Below, in pieces: positions 1-8,878 of a stretch of DNA of 64,000 nt. Position numbers and translations under genes: made by a program. Source of the stretch: Paractinoplanes lichenicola (GTDB taxonomy: Bacteria; Actinomycetota; Actinomycetes; Mycobacteriales; Micromonosporaceae); contig NZ_JAENHO010000009.1 of assembly GCF_016785085.1 (NCBI RefSeq), positions 248,001 through 312,000 on the forward strand. Direction: 5' to 3'. Under the pieces are notes generated by a model, which saw only the letters and a program-made list of their open reading frames with translations, was not told the origin of the DNA and did no database searches. Within the stretch, counting starts at the first letter, position 1, and each line of letters starts with the position of its first letter.

Positions 1-654
1 CACGGACGGCCGGTTTACACAGGCTCGACGGTGATCAGCGGAGTGCCCGGACGCGGTGCGCGAATAGTCACGGAGTTCCGCGACACGGCGGGTTCGCTGG
101 CCTCCGCACTGCTACCGACCGGCAATATCGTCGACTCCCTGCCCGACGGCCCCCGCACCCAGACCACCACTCTGATCGACAACGGAATGCCCGTCGTCTT
201 GATGGCGGCTGCGGACTTCGGGCTGACCGGTTACGAGTCTCCCGCCGAACTCGAGTCCCGGCCCGATCTGTCGAAACACATAGAGCGTCTGCGCCTCGTG
301 GCCGGCGACCTGATGGGCCTGGGCGACGTCAGCGCGATGACCGTCCCGAAGATGTGCCTGACCGCGCCGCCCCGCGACGGTGGTGACGTCTGCACCCGCA
401 TGTTCATCCCGCATCGCGTCCACACCGGCATCGGCATCCTGGCCGCGGTCACGGTCGCCACAGCCGTCGCCATGCGGGAGAGCACGGCCGTGGCCATGCG
501 AGGGAGTGGCGCGGGTCGGACCGTCAGGATCGAGCATCCGACTGGCTATCTCGACGTCGTCGTGGATCTGGGGGCGGGGCGGTCGGCTGTTGTGAGTACG
601 GCTCGGCCGTTGCTGGACGGACACGTCTACCCCTATGAGGAGCTGCCCGCATGA
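1..654 (+). CDS. PrpF-family isomerase/tautomerase, 5' truncated by window edge
   Basis: The frame is open from base 1, so only the C-terminal part is visible (about 217 codons; the family is usually 350-390 residues). The segments GLGDVSAMTVPKMCL and the nucleotide-like stretch MFIPHRVHTGIGILAAV match the second half of PrpF proteins (2-methylaconitate isomerase, 4-oxalomesaconate tautomerase GalD). These shift a double bond by proton transfer between two cysteines, the second of which lies in the missing or nearby region. The stop overlaps the start of the dioxygenase gene (ATGA at 651), and an alpha/beta hydrolase follows, so 4-oxalomesaconate-type aromatic degradation is more likely than propionate metabolism. 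Family is fairly sure, substrate is inferred from neighbours. Confidence 0.75.
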   Translation, partial: HGRPVYTGSTVISGVPGRGARIVTEFRDTAGSLASALLPTGNIVDSLPDGPRTQTTTLIDNGMPVVLMAAADFGLTGYESPAELESRPDLSKHIERLRLVAGDLMGLGDVSAMTVPKMCLTAPPRDGGDVCTRMFIPHRVHTGIGILAAVTVATAVAMRESTAVAMRGSGAGRTVRIEHPTGYLDVVVDLGAGRSAVVSTARPLLDGHVYPYEELPA

Positions 655-1571
655 GCCGCGACATCGCGCACCTCGCTGCTGTTGAGCTGTTCACGCCCGT
701 ACTGGAAGAGTCTGTGAAGTTTTTCGTCGAGCTCATGGCTTTCGAGGAGGTCGGGAGGGTCGGCGACTGCGTGTTTCTGCACGCTTGGGACGACTATGAG
801 GCGTACACAGTGAAGCTGACCGCTCGGCCGCTGGCGGGCATTGGGCGTACGTGGTTGCGGGCTTCGTCGCCAAAGGCGTTGGCGGCCTGCGCGGCGCGGG
901 TGGAGGCGGCTGGGCTCAGCGACGGCTGGGATGACAAGGTGTTGCAGTTTCATGATCCTGACGGGCACCCCTTCGGCGTGTATTGGGAGACCGAACGTTA
1001 CGTCCCGTCGCCGGCCATGCGGCCCTCGCTGAAGAACCAGGCCTCCCGCTTCCCGGGCCGGGGCGCGAACATCCGCCGGCTCGACCACGTCAACTTCCTC
1101 GGCCGCGACCTCCCGCCGAACGAGGACTTCCTGGTCACCGTGCTCGGGGCGCGGCCCAGCGAGCAGATCATGCTCGACGACGGGACGAAGGCGGCCATCT
1201 GGTACACGGTGAGCGACAAGTCGTACGACCTCGTCTACACCCGTGACTGGACCGGGTCGCGCGGCCGCCTGCACCACGTGGCGTTCGCGGCCGACACGCG
1301 CGAGGACATTTTGCGCGCCGCCGACGTCTTCCTCGAGGCCGGTATCCACATCGAGACCGGTCCACACAAACACGCGATTCAGCAAACCTTCTTCCTGTAC
1401 GTCTGGGAGCCCGGCGGCAACCGCATCGAGCTCTGCAACGCCGGCGCGCGGCTGCTGCTCGCCCCCGATCATCAAATGGTCACGTGGACCGAGGCGGAAC
1501 GGGCGAAGGGACAGGCATGGGGCCTCAAGACGATCGACACGTTCCACACGCACGGGACCCCGCCGGTGTGA
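651..1571 (+). CDS. VOC-family extradiol (catechol 2,3-) dioxygenase
   Basis: A 306-residue two-module vicinal oxygen chelate protein. Expected iron ligands are visible: His146 in RLDHVNF, His208/209 in LHHVAF and Glu260 in GGNRIEL, the His-His-Glu triad of XylE/BphC-type enzymes, and the length is the usual 290-310. Such enzymes open a catechol ring next to the diol using Fe(II) and O2. The start ATG overlaps the stop of the upstream PrpF gene, and the next gene begins at GTG 1568 inside its last codons, so the three are translationally coupled. With PrpF and a hydrolase this reads as a meta-cleavage route; the aromatic substrate cannot be told. Confidence 0.85.
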   Translation: MSRDIAHLAAVELFTPVLEESVKFFVELMAFEEVGRVGDCVFLHAWDDYEAYTVKLTARPLAGIGRTWLRASSPKALAACAARVEAAGLSDGWDDKVLQFHDPDGHPFGVYWETERYVPSPAMRPSLKNQASRFPGRGANIRRLDHVNFLGRDLPPNEDFLVTVLGARPSEQIMLDDGTKAAIWYTVSDKSYDLVYTRDWTGSRGRLHHVAFAADTREDILRAADVFLEAGIHIETGPHKHAIQQTFFLYVWEPGGNRIELCNAGARLLLAPDHQMVTWTEAERAKGQAWGLKTIDTFHTHGTPPV

Positions 1572-2326
1572 CCCACGCCTACCGGACCGTCCCCGGCTTC
1601 CGTCCGTTGCTGCTCGACCTGCACGATTCCGCACCGGGCGCGCCCCTGATCGTCTTCGTGCACGGCGGCGCTTTCCTGGGCGGAAGCCGCGCGACCCTGC
1701 CGGCCGTGCTCGACGGCTTGTTCCAGCTGCTGCCCGCGGCCGGCTTCGCGGTGGCGTCGATCGACTACCGCCTGAGCGGCGAGGAGGTGTGGCCCGGCTG
1801 CGTCGAGGACGTGGAAGCCGCCGTACGGTGGTTACTCGCCCGCACCCCGAATGCCCGGATCGTGCTGTGGGGCGAGTCGGCCGGCGGCTACCTCGCAGTG
1901 ACGGCCGGCTTGCGATTGTCGGCGCAAGGCTTTCCCGTACGGGCAATGGTCGACTGGTACGGCCCCGTCGACTTCTTGACGATGGCCGAGCAGGGCGCGC
2001 CCTGGACCGACGACGCCGATTCGCCCGAGTCCCGCCTGCTGGGCGCCCCGGTCCAGACCGTTCCCGCGCTGGCCCGCCTGACCAATCCGTGCCGTCTGGT
2101 CACCTTGTCGAGCCCGCCGCTGCTGGTGATGCACGGCACGGCGGACGAGCTGATCCCGTACTCCCAGTCGGTGCAGTTGGCCGCCGCGTACGAGAAAGCC
2201 GGCGCCGCCTGCACTGTCCACCCTGTGGACAAGGCGGGCCACGGCTTCACAGGTCGATCCCAGCGCGAGGTGCTGGACCCCGTGCTCGACTTTCTCCACT
2301 CCGTCCTACGACGGCATGCCGGTTGA
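1568..2326 (+). CDS. alpha/beta hydrolase (HSL/carboxylesterase-like)
   Basis: A 252-residue hydrolase when read from GTG 1568, which overlaps the dioxygenase stop (GTGA); a longer in-frame start at 1484 would lie inside the dioxygenase gene and is unlikely. Visible motifs are the oxyanion-hole HGGAF, the nucleophile elbow GESAGG, an acid in HGTADELIP and a histidine in KAGHGF, in the order of the esterase/lipase family. In this operon it probably hydrolyses a ring-cleavage product or an aromatic ester. It is not obviously the classical meta-cleavage C-C hydrolase, since HGGAF is typical of esterases. Confidence 0.8.
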   Translation: MTHAYRTVPGFRPLLLDLHDSAPGAPLIVFVHGGAFLGGSRATLPAVLDGLFQLLPAAGFAVASIDYRLSGEEVWPGCVEDVEAAVRWLLARTPNARIVLWGESAGGYLAVTAGLRLSAQGFPVRAMVDWYGPVDFLTMAEQGAPWTDDADSPESRLLGAPVQTVPALARLTNPCRLVTLSSPPLLVMHGTADELIPYSQSVQLAAAYEKAGAACTVHPVDKAGHGFTGRSQREVLDPVLDFLHSVLRRHAG

Positions 2327-2336
2327 CTCGTCCCGG

Positions 2337-3104
2337 TCAGGCAATTGTTTCGCCGGCGAGAAAGGCCACGGCCTGCTGGTGCTGGCGGGCGGCGCCGATC
2401 GCCTCCGTCCAGCGGGAGATCTCACGGGCCAGGGCGATCGCCCCCGCCTCGTCGCCCTCGTCGCGAGCCAGGACGGCGAGCAACATCTGCTGGGCCAGGG
2501 TGCCGCCGACCTTCCCGGCGCCCGCGCCCAGGGCGGTTGCTCTTTCCCAACGCTCGCGGGCCCGTGCGAGGTTGCCGCCGTCGCGGTCGTGGTCGCCGAG
2601 ATGCCGCAGCGCCTCCCACGTCAACAGGTCGTCGCCCGCTTCGCCGGCCTCGAGCGCGACCGCATAGTGGGCCGGCGCCGCCGAGCGGTCGCCGACCAGG
2701 TTGTCGAGGACCAACCCGTGGAACATGTGGGCCCACCCGGCGCGAACCTGGTCGGATGCCCCCTCGGCCAGCTCCCCGGCCCGGCGGCAGAGCTCCTCGA
2801 GAACGGCCGGGTCTTTGCCGTCCGGCCCGAACCCGCCCCCGAACAGCTGCTCGAAATAGTCGGCCCGCAGATCAAGAAAATCCACTTCCCACGTACGGCC
2901 GCAGGCCCGCTCAGCCGCCTTGATCCGTTCCCGCACCGGACCGAGTCCCTTCCGCAGCGCCAGTTCCAAGGCGACTTCGGCCGCCGCCAGCGCGATCCGC
3001 GGGTCGTCCGGAGGACTCGCATCCAGAAGCCGAAGCGCCGTCTCACCCCGCCCGGCGCGCGCGAGTTCCAGCGCCGCCGTAGCCGTCACATCCAAATCTG
3101 TCAT
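2337..3104 (-). CDS. TPR-like helical protein of unknown function
   Basis: Reading starts at the ATG at 3104; the frame stays open upstream to 4112 only through repeats and antisense of the MarR gene. The 255-residue product is almost wholly alpha-helical and alanine/leucine/glutamate-rich, with repeated helix pairs such as TWEALRHLGDHDRDGGNLARA and AGWAHMFHGLVLDNLVGDR, like tetratricopeptide-type actinobacterial proteins of unknown role. No signal peptide or membrane segment. It converges with the hydrolase with a 10-bp gap. Function is not assigned. Confidence 0.75.
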   Translation of the reverse strand: MTDLDVTATAALELARAGRGETALRLLDASPPDDPRIALAAAEVALELALRKGLGPVRERIKAAERACGRTWEVDFLDLRADYFEQLFGGGFGPDGKDPAVLEELCRRAGELAEGASDQVRAGWAHMFHGLVLDNLVGDRSAAPAHYAVALEAGEAGDDLLTWEALRHLGDHDRDGGNLARARERWERATALGAGAGKVGGTLAQQMLLAVLARDEGDEAGAIALAREISRWTEAIGAARQHQQAVAFLAGETIA

Positions 3105-3191
3105 GGCCCGGACGGTAGTTATCCGAAAAACTATCCACAAGAAAACTACTTTGGTGGGGAGCGTTGAGAGTGGACGGTGCGGAGAAGCCAA

Positions 3192-3534
3192 GGCGGGTCG
3201 TGGAGAGCGGAATCGCGTGGGTGTCGGGCTGAGTGGGCTGGTTGTGGACGGCGGACCGGTGTGGGTGAGCCGGGGCGGGTTGTGTGTGGGGGGCGGGTGT
3301 CGCGGGTGAGTAGGGGCGGGTTGTGGAGAGCGGGACCGTGTGGGTGTCGCGGGTGAGTGGGCGGGTTGTGGGTGGAACGGGGCGGGCTGTGGAGGGCGGA
3401 GCTGCAAGGGTGTCGCAAGGGAGTGGGGGCGGGTTGTGGAGGGCGGAGCTGAGCGGGTGTTGCGGGTGAGTGGGGGGCTGTGGAGGGCGGAACCGCCCAG
3501 GTGTCGCGGGTGAGTGGGGCGGGTGTGGACGGGG
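3192..3534. repeat. degenerate 47-bp GC-rich tandem repeat
   Basis: Between the TPR-like gene and the MarR gene the sequence repeats a unit of about 47 bp built from GGCGGGTTGTGGAGGGCGG, then GGGTGTCGCGGGTGAGTG. The clearest copies start near 3314, 3379, 3426 and 3472; earlier copies at 3192, 3238 and 3274 are more diverged, and a partial copy runs into the MarR start. The strand is strongly purine-biased (G on plus, C on minus), so long ORFs across it are artefacts of composition. No inverted symmetry is seen. Confidence 0.85.
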
Positions 3535-4040
3535 GAGACGCGCGGGATGCGGCGGATCGGCATGTCGCTGCGTGGGGTGATGAACTGCCGTGGATGGATC
3601 CGGTGCAGGAGGCGATCATCGTTCGGCTGGCGGTGTTGGGGCGGCATTTGGCTCAGGCTCGGCGGGCGGTGCTCGCGGCGGGCGGGTTGGAACACGGTCA
3701 GTTCAAGATTTTGCTGGCTCTGCGTCGAGGTGGCGCGCCCTATGTGGCGAGCCCGTCCGAGTTGGCCGACCGGCTGGGTTTGACCCGTGGCGCGCTGTCG
3801 GCCCGCCTGGGCCCGCTGGAGGCGGCCGGCCTCATCGAGCGGGGCGGGGAGGATGGCGACCGCCGCCGCGTACGGGTGCTTTTGACGGCCGCCGGTGATG
3901 ACGCCTTCGAGCGGCACGCTGCGAGCGAGAACCAAGGTGAGTCGGCCTTGCTGGCCACGCTGGATCCGGACGAGCGGGAGACCCTGGCCGACCTGTTGCG
4001 CAAGCTCGTCCTGCAAGCCGATCAGCGGGACGACGCGTAG
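3525..4040 (+). CDS. MarR-family transcriptional regulator
   Basis: A winged-helix regulator of about 171 residues from GTG 3525. Earlier in-frame starts at 3480 and 3501 fall inside the 47-bp repeat and are not preferred, although no strong ribosome site decides it. Core features are the segment PSELADRLGLTRGALSARLGPLEAAGLIER (helix-turn-helix around residues 85-115) and the wing GGEDGDRRRVRVLLTAAG, as in MarR/SlyA proteins, with dimerisation helices at both ends. Ligand and target are unknown; neighbours give no obvious regulon. Confidence 0.85.
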   Translation: MDGGDARDAADRHVAAWGDELPWMDPVQEAIIVRLAVLGRHLAQARRAVLAAGGLEHGQFKILLALRRGGAPYVASPSELADRLGLTRGALSARLGPLEAAGLIERGGEDGDRRRVRVLLTAAGDDAFERHAASENQGESALLATLDPDERETLADLLRKLVLQADQRDDA

Positions 4041-4066
4041 AGGTGGGGCGCCGGCGATCGCCACCG

Positions 4067-5467
4067 TCACGCCGGCCACGGCGACCAGCAGGACCGCGGG
4101 GTCGCCGAGCAACCGGCCAGACCGTCGAGCACCGGCCGCACCTCGTCACACCCCTCGAACTCGATGCGCGGCCCGAGAAGGTGGAGAACAGCGGCTTGCG
4201 CGGCTGGTGGACTGGGGTGAGTCGTCGAGCGCGCGGCTGGTGGACTGGGGTGAGTCGTCAAGCGCGCGGCTGGTGGACTGGGGTGAGTCGTCGAGCGCGC
4301 GGCTGGCGGATCGGGACGAGCCGGACGAGCGCGCCGGGTCAGTCGCAGGGGGGTGCCGTTCAGGGCGAAGGTTGTGGGCGCCGCGTTGCTCGTGGTCCAG
4401 CGGCCCAGGATGCCGACCGTCACCGAGCCCGAGGCGGGGATCCGAGCGTTCCAGCGGGCGTCGGTCAGGGTCACGGTCGCGCCGGCCTGGGTGAACGAGG
4501 CGTTCCAGCTTGACGTGACCTGCTGGTCGCCGGGCAGAGCCACGGTGAGGGACCAGCCGTTCACTGGCGTGGTGGCCTTGTTCGCGATGGTCACCTCGGC
4601 CACGAAGCCGCCGCGCCATTCGGCCGTCGTCTTGTAGGTGACCTGGCACGTGCGGGCCGGTGGGGGCGGGGTCGTGGTGACCGGCGGGGTGACCTGATTG
4701 GAGGCGATCGACAGGTTGCCGGCGGCGTCCTTAGCCCGTACGTAGTAGGAACGCAGTCCTGTGCCGCTGGTGGGCTGAGGGGCCGTGAGCGACGTGCCGG
4801 TGGTTGTGCCGACCAGGGTCGAGGTGAACCAGCCGTCGAAGAAGTAGACGTTGTAGCCGGTCACGGCCACGTCGTCGGTGGCCGGATCCCAGGCCAGGGT
4901 GGGGCCGGTCGGCGTGGCCGCGGTGATCCGCAAGTTGGCCGGCGCGGACGGCGGGGTGGTGTCGCCGGTGGTCGAGGCCGGAGTGATCACGTCGATCGGG
5001 GCGGGGGAGATCGACGTCCGGTTTTCGGTGTCGCGGGCCAATATCCAGAAGCGGTATTGCGTCGCCGGACGAATATTCGACGTGATCGTGACCGAGGTGA
5101 CGTTGCCGGCCGGGTGGTGATAATAGATGTCGTTGAACACTTGGGTGTAATTGACGTCGTAAGCGGCGACCGGGCTTGAACCGGGCGTCGAGGCCGTCCA
5201 CGACAGAGTGATCGACGTCGGCGTGACACCGGTGACCCTGAAGTTCGACGGGGTGCTCGGTCCCTGGCCCGAGGGCGTGGGTGTGGGTGTGGGCGGCGCC
5301 GGCGTAGTGGGTGGCGGGGTAGGAACGGTGGGAACCGGCGTCGGTCCGGTTGTGGTCGTCGGTATTGCCGTGGGCGGCGGATCCGCCATTGCCGCGCTGC
5401 CGATTCCGGTCAAAAGCGCCATCGCGCCCAACGACATCACAGCGAACGAACGAATGCGGCTCCCCAT
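4067..5467 (-). CDS. secreted two-FN3 plus CBM2 protein, C-terminus frameshifted
   Basis: The start ATG at 5467 gives a Sec signal peptide (RIRSFAVMSLGAMALLTGIGSAAMA), a Pro/Thr linker, two fibronectin type III domains (about residues 75-165 and 170-265), a TPPPP linker and a family 2 carbohydrate-binding module (about 275-375) that starts at the usual Cys in ARTCQVTY. No catalytic domain is present, so this is an exported polysaccharide-binding protein. The module should end NGTPC and stop. Here a run of six C (minus strand; plus 4348-4353) puts the reading into NGTPL and continues about 90 codons through the 33-bp repeats to 4067. With five C it would read NGTPCD-stop at 4339. The alternative start at 5482 is five codons upstream. 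Confidence 0.8.
   Translation of the reverse strand: MGSRIRSFAVMSLGAMALLTGIGSAAMADPPPTAIPTTTTGPTPVPTVPTPPPTTPAPPTPTPTPSGQGPSTPSNFRVTGVTPTSITLSWTASTPGSSPVAAYDVNYTQVFNDIYYHHPAGNVTSVTITSNIRPATQYRFWILARDTENRTSISPAPIDVITPASTTGDTTPPSAPANLRITAATPTGPTLAWDPATDDVAVTGYNVYFFDGWFTSTLVGTTTGTSLTAPQPTSGTGLRSYYVRAKDAAGNLSIASNQVTPPVTTTPPPPARTCQVTYKTTAEWRGGFVAEVTIANKATTPVNGWSLTVALPGDQQVTSSWNASFTQAGATVTLTDARWNARIPASGSVTVGILGRWTTSNAAPTTFALNGTPLRLTRRARPARPDPPAARSTTHPSPPAARLTTHPSPPAARSTTHPSPPAAQAAVLHLLGPRIEFEGCDEVRPVLDGLAGCSATPRSCWSPWPA
4201..4299. repeat. three 33-bp tandem repeats plus partial fourth
   Basis: Three consecutive 33-bp units (4201-4233, 4234-4266, 4267-4299) begin CGGCTGGTGGACTGGGG and end GAGTCGTCGAGCGCG. 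They are identical except for one G-to-A change in unit 2; a 15-bp partial fourth copy follows. Because 33 is a multiple of three they are open in several frames. They lie just beyond the original stop of the CBM2 gene, between it and the convergent MarR gene. The near-identity implies recent duplication. Confidence 0.95.
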
Positions 5468-5721
5468 GCCCCGACCGTCCAATATGCATTGACGATTGTC
5501 AACGGCTACTGATCGGCCGCCACGGTTTGTGCCGAATGGTGAGAACAGCGTGCACGCCGGACCAGCCGGAAAGTGGGTGGCGCTGGGCCCGGCGGGGTGG
5601 GTGGCGCTGAGCGGAGCGGCGGAGTGAGAGGCTCTGCGAAGTAGGGGTGGCGGCGGTTCGGTGATGCTGTTGCGCTCGTCGGTGGGCTGAAGGGGGCACG
5701 GGTGCGAAGTAGGCTGCGGCC

Positions 5722-6642
5722 ATGATCAGAGCGGGGCGGCTGAAAGCCGGGGACCTGGTCGCGTTGGTGTCGCCCTCGGGGGCCAGCGAAGCCGGCCGCG
5801 TGGCGAGCACCGTGTCGGCGTTGGAGGGGTGGGGGCTGCGGGTCCGGCTGGGGGAGCATGCGGGAGGGCGGCATCTGTTCTTCGCCGGCACCGATGAGGA
5901 GCGGCTGGGCGACCTCAACACGGCACTGAGGGATCCCGAGGTGCGGGGCGTGTTCTGTCTGCGGGGCGGTTACGGCATGCAGCGGATCGTCGATCGGGTC
6001 GATTTCGGGGCTGTGCGGGACGATCCCAAGGTGGTGATCGGGTTTTCCGACATCACGGCGCTGCATGTGGCGCTCTGGCGGGAGGTCGGGCTGGCCACCG
6101 TGCACGGGCCTACGGCGGGGCAGTTCGAGCGGGGGCCGGCGTCGCTCACTGTGCGGGCCGCCCGGCACGCGGTCACCTCGGGCGAGCCGGTGACCGTGGT
6201 GGCGGACGGCGGGGAGCCTACCTCCGGCGTACGGGTGGAAGGGGTGGCCGAAGGGGACCTGCTCGGCGGGAACCTGGCCATGCTGGCCACGACCGTCGGC
6301 ACCCGGCATGCGCTCGAGACCGACGGCGCGATCCTGCTGCTCGAGGACGTGGACGAGGAGCCGTACCGGGTCGACCGCATGCTCGTGCACCTGCGGCGGG
6401 CGGGGTGGTTCGACGGGCTGCGGGGTGTCGCGCTGGGACAGTTCACGAACTGCGTCGACCGGAACCCGAACTATCCGCCCGTCGTCGAGGTGCTGCGGGA
6501 ACAGCTGACCACGCTCGGCGTACCGGTGCTGGGTGGTCTGCCGATCGGGCACGGCGACGAGCAGGTGGCGGTCGGCCTCGGCGTCCGCGCGCGGCTGGAC
6601 ACCGAGGCCGGCACGCTCGTGGTCGACCCCGCCGTGAAATGA
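5722..6642 (+). CDS. LD-carboxypeptidase (peptidase S66, muramoyl-tetrapeptide carboxypeptidase)
   Basis: A 306-residue cytoplasmic protein of normal LdcA length. The Ser-Glu-His triad of S66 is visible: Ser109 in VIGFSDIT, Glu208 in LLLEDVDEEPYRVDRM and His277 in PIGHGDEQ. LdcA-type enzymes cut the L,D bond that releases terminal D-Ala from cytoplasmic murein tetrapeptides during peptidoglycan recycling; some relatives instead give immunity to peptide-nucleotide antibiotics (MccF). MccF-like specificity cannot be excluded from sequence alone, but nothing near it is antibiotic-related. It stands alone, convergent with the siderophore operon. Confidence 0.88.
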   Translation: MIRAGRLKAGDLVALVSPSGASEAGRVASTVSALEGWGLRVRLGEHAGGRHLFFAGTDEERLGDLNTALRDPEVRGVFCLRGGYGMQRIVDRVDFGAVRDDPKVVIGFSDITALHVALWREVGLATVHGPTAGQFERGPASLTVRAARHAVTSGEPVTVVADGGEPTSGVRVEGVAEGDLLGGNLAMLATTVGTRHALETDGAILLLEDVDEEPYRVDRMLVHLRRAGWFDGLRGVALGQFTNCVDRNPNYPPVVEVLREQLTTLGVPVLGGLPIGHGDEQVAVGLGVRARLDTEAGTLVVDPAVK

Positions 6643-6646
6643 CCGG

Positions 6647-7009
6647 CTACTTCTCGGCCCACACCCCCAGCTCGTTGCCGCTCGGGTCGGCGAAGTGGAA
6701 GCGGCGGCCGCCGGGGAACTCGTACGGCCCCTCGATGACCCGGCCGCCGGCCGCGCGCACGGCCTCGACCGACGCGTCGAGGTCGGCGGAGAACAGCAGG
6801 ACCAGCGGGCCGCCCACGCCCACCGGCTCGCCGCGACGCAGACCGCCGGACTCGCCGTCGCCGCGGCGGATGCCCGCGTAGTCGGGGCCGTAGTCGTTGA
6901 ACTGCCAGCCGAACGCCTCCGAGTAGAAGCGTTTGGCCGCGTCGAGATCGCCAACCGTGATCTCGACGTAGTCGATCGTGTGGTGGTGATGTGTCGTCTG
7001 CTCAGCCAT
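6647..7009 (-). CDS. VOC-family (glyoxalase-like) small protein
   Basis: A single-module vicinal oxygen chelate protein of 120 residues read from ATG 7009. An upstream in-frame GTG/ATG would lie inside the ATPase gene. It carries the motif [23 protein letters not shown] at the N-terminus and [14 protein letters not shown] at the C-terminus, as in CFP32/glyoxalase-like proteins. A His-rich stretch HHHH lies at residues 6-9. The ATPase stop TGA sits within its first codons (7002-7009 overlap), so it is the last gene of the siderophore uptake operon and probably under the same iron control. Role there is unknown. Confidence 0.82.
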   Translation of the reverse strand: MAEQTTHHHHTIDYVEITVGDLDAAKRFYSEAFGWQFNDYGPDYAGIRRGDGESGGLRRGEPVGVGGPLVLLFSADLDASVEAVRAAGGRVIEGPYEFPGGRRFHFADPSGNELGVWAEK

Positions 7010-7826
7010 GCCCGGGAGTCTGCCCCGGGGGTACGACATTATTGCGTGGCAACGGCACGACCAGCGGCGTTCCGGTCGCCGGGTCGGGAATCACGAGGGC
7101 CGCCAGCCCGAACACGTCGGCCAGCAGCTCGACCGTGAAGACCTCGGCCGGCGGGCCCTGGGCGACGATCCGGCCGTCCCGCATGGCCACCACGCGATCG
7201 GCGTAGCGGGCGGCCAGGTTGAGGTCGTGCAGCACCATGACGATCGTGCGGCCGCGCTCGCGGTGCAGGCGGGACACCAGGTCGAGCACGTCGATCTGGT
7301 GGGTCAGGTCCAGATAGGTCGTGGGCTCGTCGAGCAGCATGATCTCGGTGCCCTGGGCCACGGCCATCGAGATCCAGGCCCGCTGGCGCTGACCGCCGGA
7401 GAGCGTGTCGACCGGGCGGGCGGCCAGGTCGCGCAGGCCGGTCCACTCCAGCGCCTCGGCGACGACCTGCTGGTCGGCCGGGGACCACTGGCGGAACCAG
7501 TTCTGATGCGGGTGCCGGCCGCGCATCACCAGGTCGGCCACGGTCAGGCCGTCGGGCGCGACCGGGCTCTGCGGCAGCAGGCCGATCACCCGGGCCACCT
7601 CGCGGGTCGGGATCCGGTCGATCCGGCGGCCGTCGAGCAGCACCTCGCCCGCGCGCGGCGGGTGCAGGCGACCCAGCGCGCGCAGCATCGTGGACTTGCC
7701 GCAGCCGTTCGGGCCGACGACCGCGGTCACGGCGCCGTCCGGCACGTCGAGATCGAGGCCGTCGACCACCACGTCGTCGCCGTAGGCCAGCCGCAGACCG
7801 CGGGCGCGCAAGCGGGAGCCGGTCAT
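7002..7826 (-). CDS. iron-siderophore ABC transporter ATP-binding protein (FecE/FepC type)
   Basis: A 274-residue ATPase starting at ATG 7826, overlapping the permease stop (ATGA). It has Walker [10 protein letters not shown] (38-46), signature LSGGQ (142-146), Walker B LLDEP (164-168) and the switch histidine in VLHDLNLA. The family pairs with FecCD permeases and powers import of ferric siderophores across the membrane. It is third in the operon: permease, permease, ATPase, VOC. The closest functional type by motif is FepC/FecE rather than BtuD, and the IdeR-type box upstream supports iron rather than cobalamin. Confidence 0.93.
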   Translation of the reverse strand: MTGSRLRARGLRLAYGDDVVVDGLDLDVPDGAVTAVVGPNGCGKSTMLRALGRLHPPRAGEVLLDGRRIDRIPTREVARVIGLLPQSPVAPDGLTVADLVMRGRHPHQNWFRQWSPADQQVVAEALEWTGLRDLAARPVDTLSGGQRQRAWISMAVAQGTEIMLLDEPTTYLDLTHQIDVLDLVSRLHRERGRTIVMVLHDLNLAARYADRVVAMRDGRIVAQGPPAEVFTVELLADVFGLAALVIPDPATGTPLVVPLPRNNVVPPGQTPGHG

Positions 7827-8878
7827 GCGGAGACCCTCCGGTTCGTACGGATGAGGAGCCAGAGCAGGTAGGGCGCGCCGACCATGGCCGTGACCAGGCC
7901 GACCGGCAGTTCTCGCTCGGGCAGGGCGAGCCGGGCCGCCAGGTCGGCCACGATCACCAGCAGCGCGCCCAGGATCGCCGAGACGACCAGCGGGGGCCGG
8001 GAGCCGCCGCACAGGCGCAGCGCGACCTGCGGGACGACGAACGCCACGAACTCGATCGGACCCGCCGCGGCCACGGCTGCGGCGGCCAGGGCCACGGCGG
8101 TGAGCACGACGGCCAGGCGAGCGGTCTGCAGGCGTACGCCCAAGGATTGTGCGACGTCGTCGTCGAACTGCAGGGCCTGCAGCGTGAACGTGGTCGCCAC
8201 GGCCAGCGGCAGGAGCACGGCCAGGCCCAGCGCGAGCGGCCGCACCTGGTCCCACTCGGCGCCCGCGACCGAGCCGTTGAGCCAGATCGTGGCCCGCGTC
8301 GCGTCGACGACCTCGGCCCGTACGAGAAACCAGGAGACGCCGGCCGTCACCACCTCACCCACGCCGATGCCGACCAGCACCAGGCGGAACCCGTCGACGC
8401 CGCGCCGCCAGGCCAGCACGTAGACCAGCGCCGCGGTGATCAGCGCGCCGGCCAGGGCGGCTATCGGCACCAGGCCGGCTGCGGCGCCCCCGCCGAGGAC
8501 GATGACGGCGACCGCGCCGAGCGACGCGCCGTGGGTCACGCCGAGCACGTCCGGGCTGGCCAGCGGGTTGCGGGCGAAGGTCTGGGTCAGCGCGCCGGAG
8601 ACGGCCAGGGCCGCGCCGACCAGCAGCGCGGTCAGGATGCGGGGCAGGCGCAGGTCGAGCACGATCAGCCGCTGGGCCGCGGTGCCCCCGCCGAGCAGCG
8701 TGTCGAGCACCTCGCCGGGCGCGATGGTGAAGGAACCGTGGCCGATGCCGAGGACTGTCACGATCACGGTCAGCACCAGCCCGGCCGCGCCGACCAGCAT
8801 CGAGCGGAGGGAGACCGTACCGGAGAAGCGGCCGGCGTGGACGGCGCGGCGGTCCGGCGGGGACAGCACCGGGGTCAT
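7823..8878 (-). CDS. FecCD-family siderophore permease
   Basis: A 351-residue membrane protein with about nine to ten hydrophobic segments. Typical FecCD stretches are [39 protein letters not shown] and [18 protein letters not shown]. It starts at ATG 8878, overlapping the stop of the first permease gene (ATGA), and its own stop overlaps the ATPase start. With the adjacent permease it should form the heterodimeric transmembrane channel for a ferric siderophore. Length is normal and no key segment is missing. Confidence 0.93.
   Translation of the reverse strand: MTPVLSPPDRRAVHAGRFSGTVSLRSMLVGAAGLVLTVIVTVLGIGHGSFTIAPGEVLDTLLGGGTAAQRLIVLDLRLPRILTALLVGAALAVSGALTQTFARNPLASPDVLGVTHGASLGAVAVIVLGGGAAAGLVPIAALAGALITAALVYVLAWRRGVDGFRLVLVGIGVGEVVTAGVSWFLVRAEVVDATRATIWLNGSVAGAEWDQVRPLALGLAVLLPLAVATTFTLQALQFDDDVAQSLGVRLQTARLAVVLTAVALAAAAVAAAGPIEFVAFVVPQVALRLCGGSRPPLVVSAILGALLVIVADLAARLALPERELPVGLVTAMVGAPYLLWLLIRTNRRVSA

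Noticed and set aside
2337-4112. 591-codon minus ORF
   Set aside because: Only the last 255 codons (from 3104) look coding; the rest crosses the 47-bp repeats and lies antisense to the MarR gene.
4041-4338. Minus-strand remnant of a membrane protein (reads VRPVLDGLAG then LLGDPAVLLVAVAGVTVAIAG with a shift)
   Set aside because: Only about 50 codons, needs a frameshift, no family match seen; could equally be composition.
5489-5502. TTGAC-N4-GTCAA dyad upstream of the CBM2 gene
   Set aside because: Arms of 5 bp only; may simply contain a -35 box.
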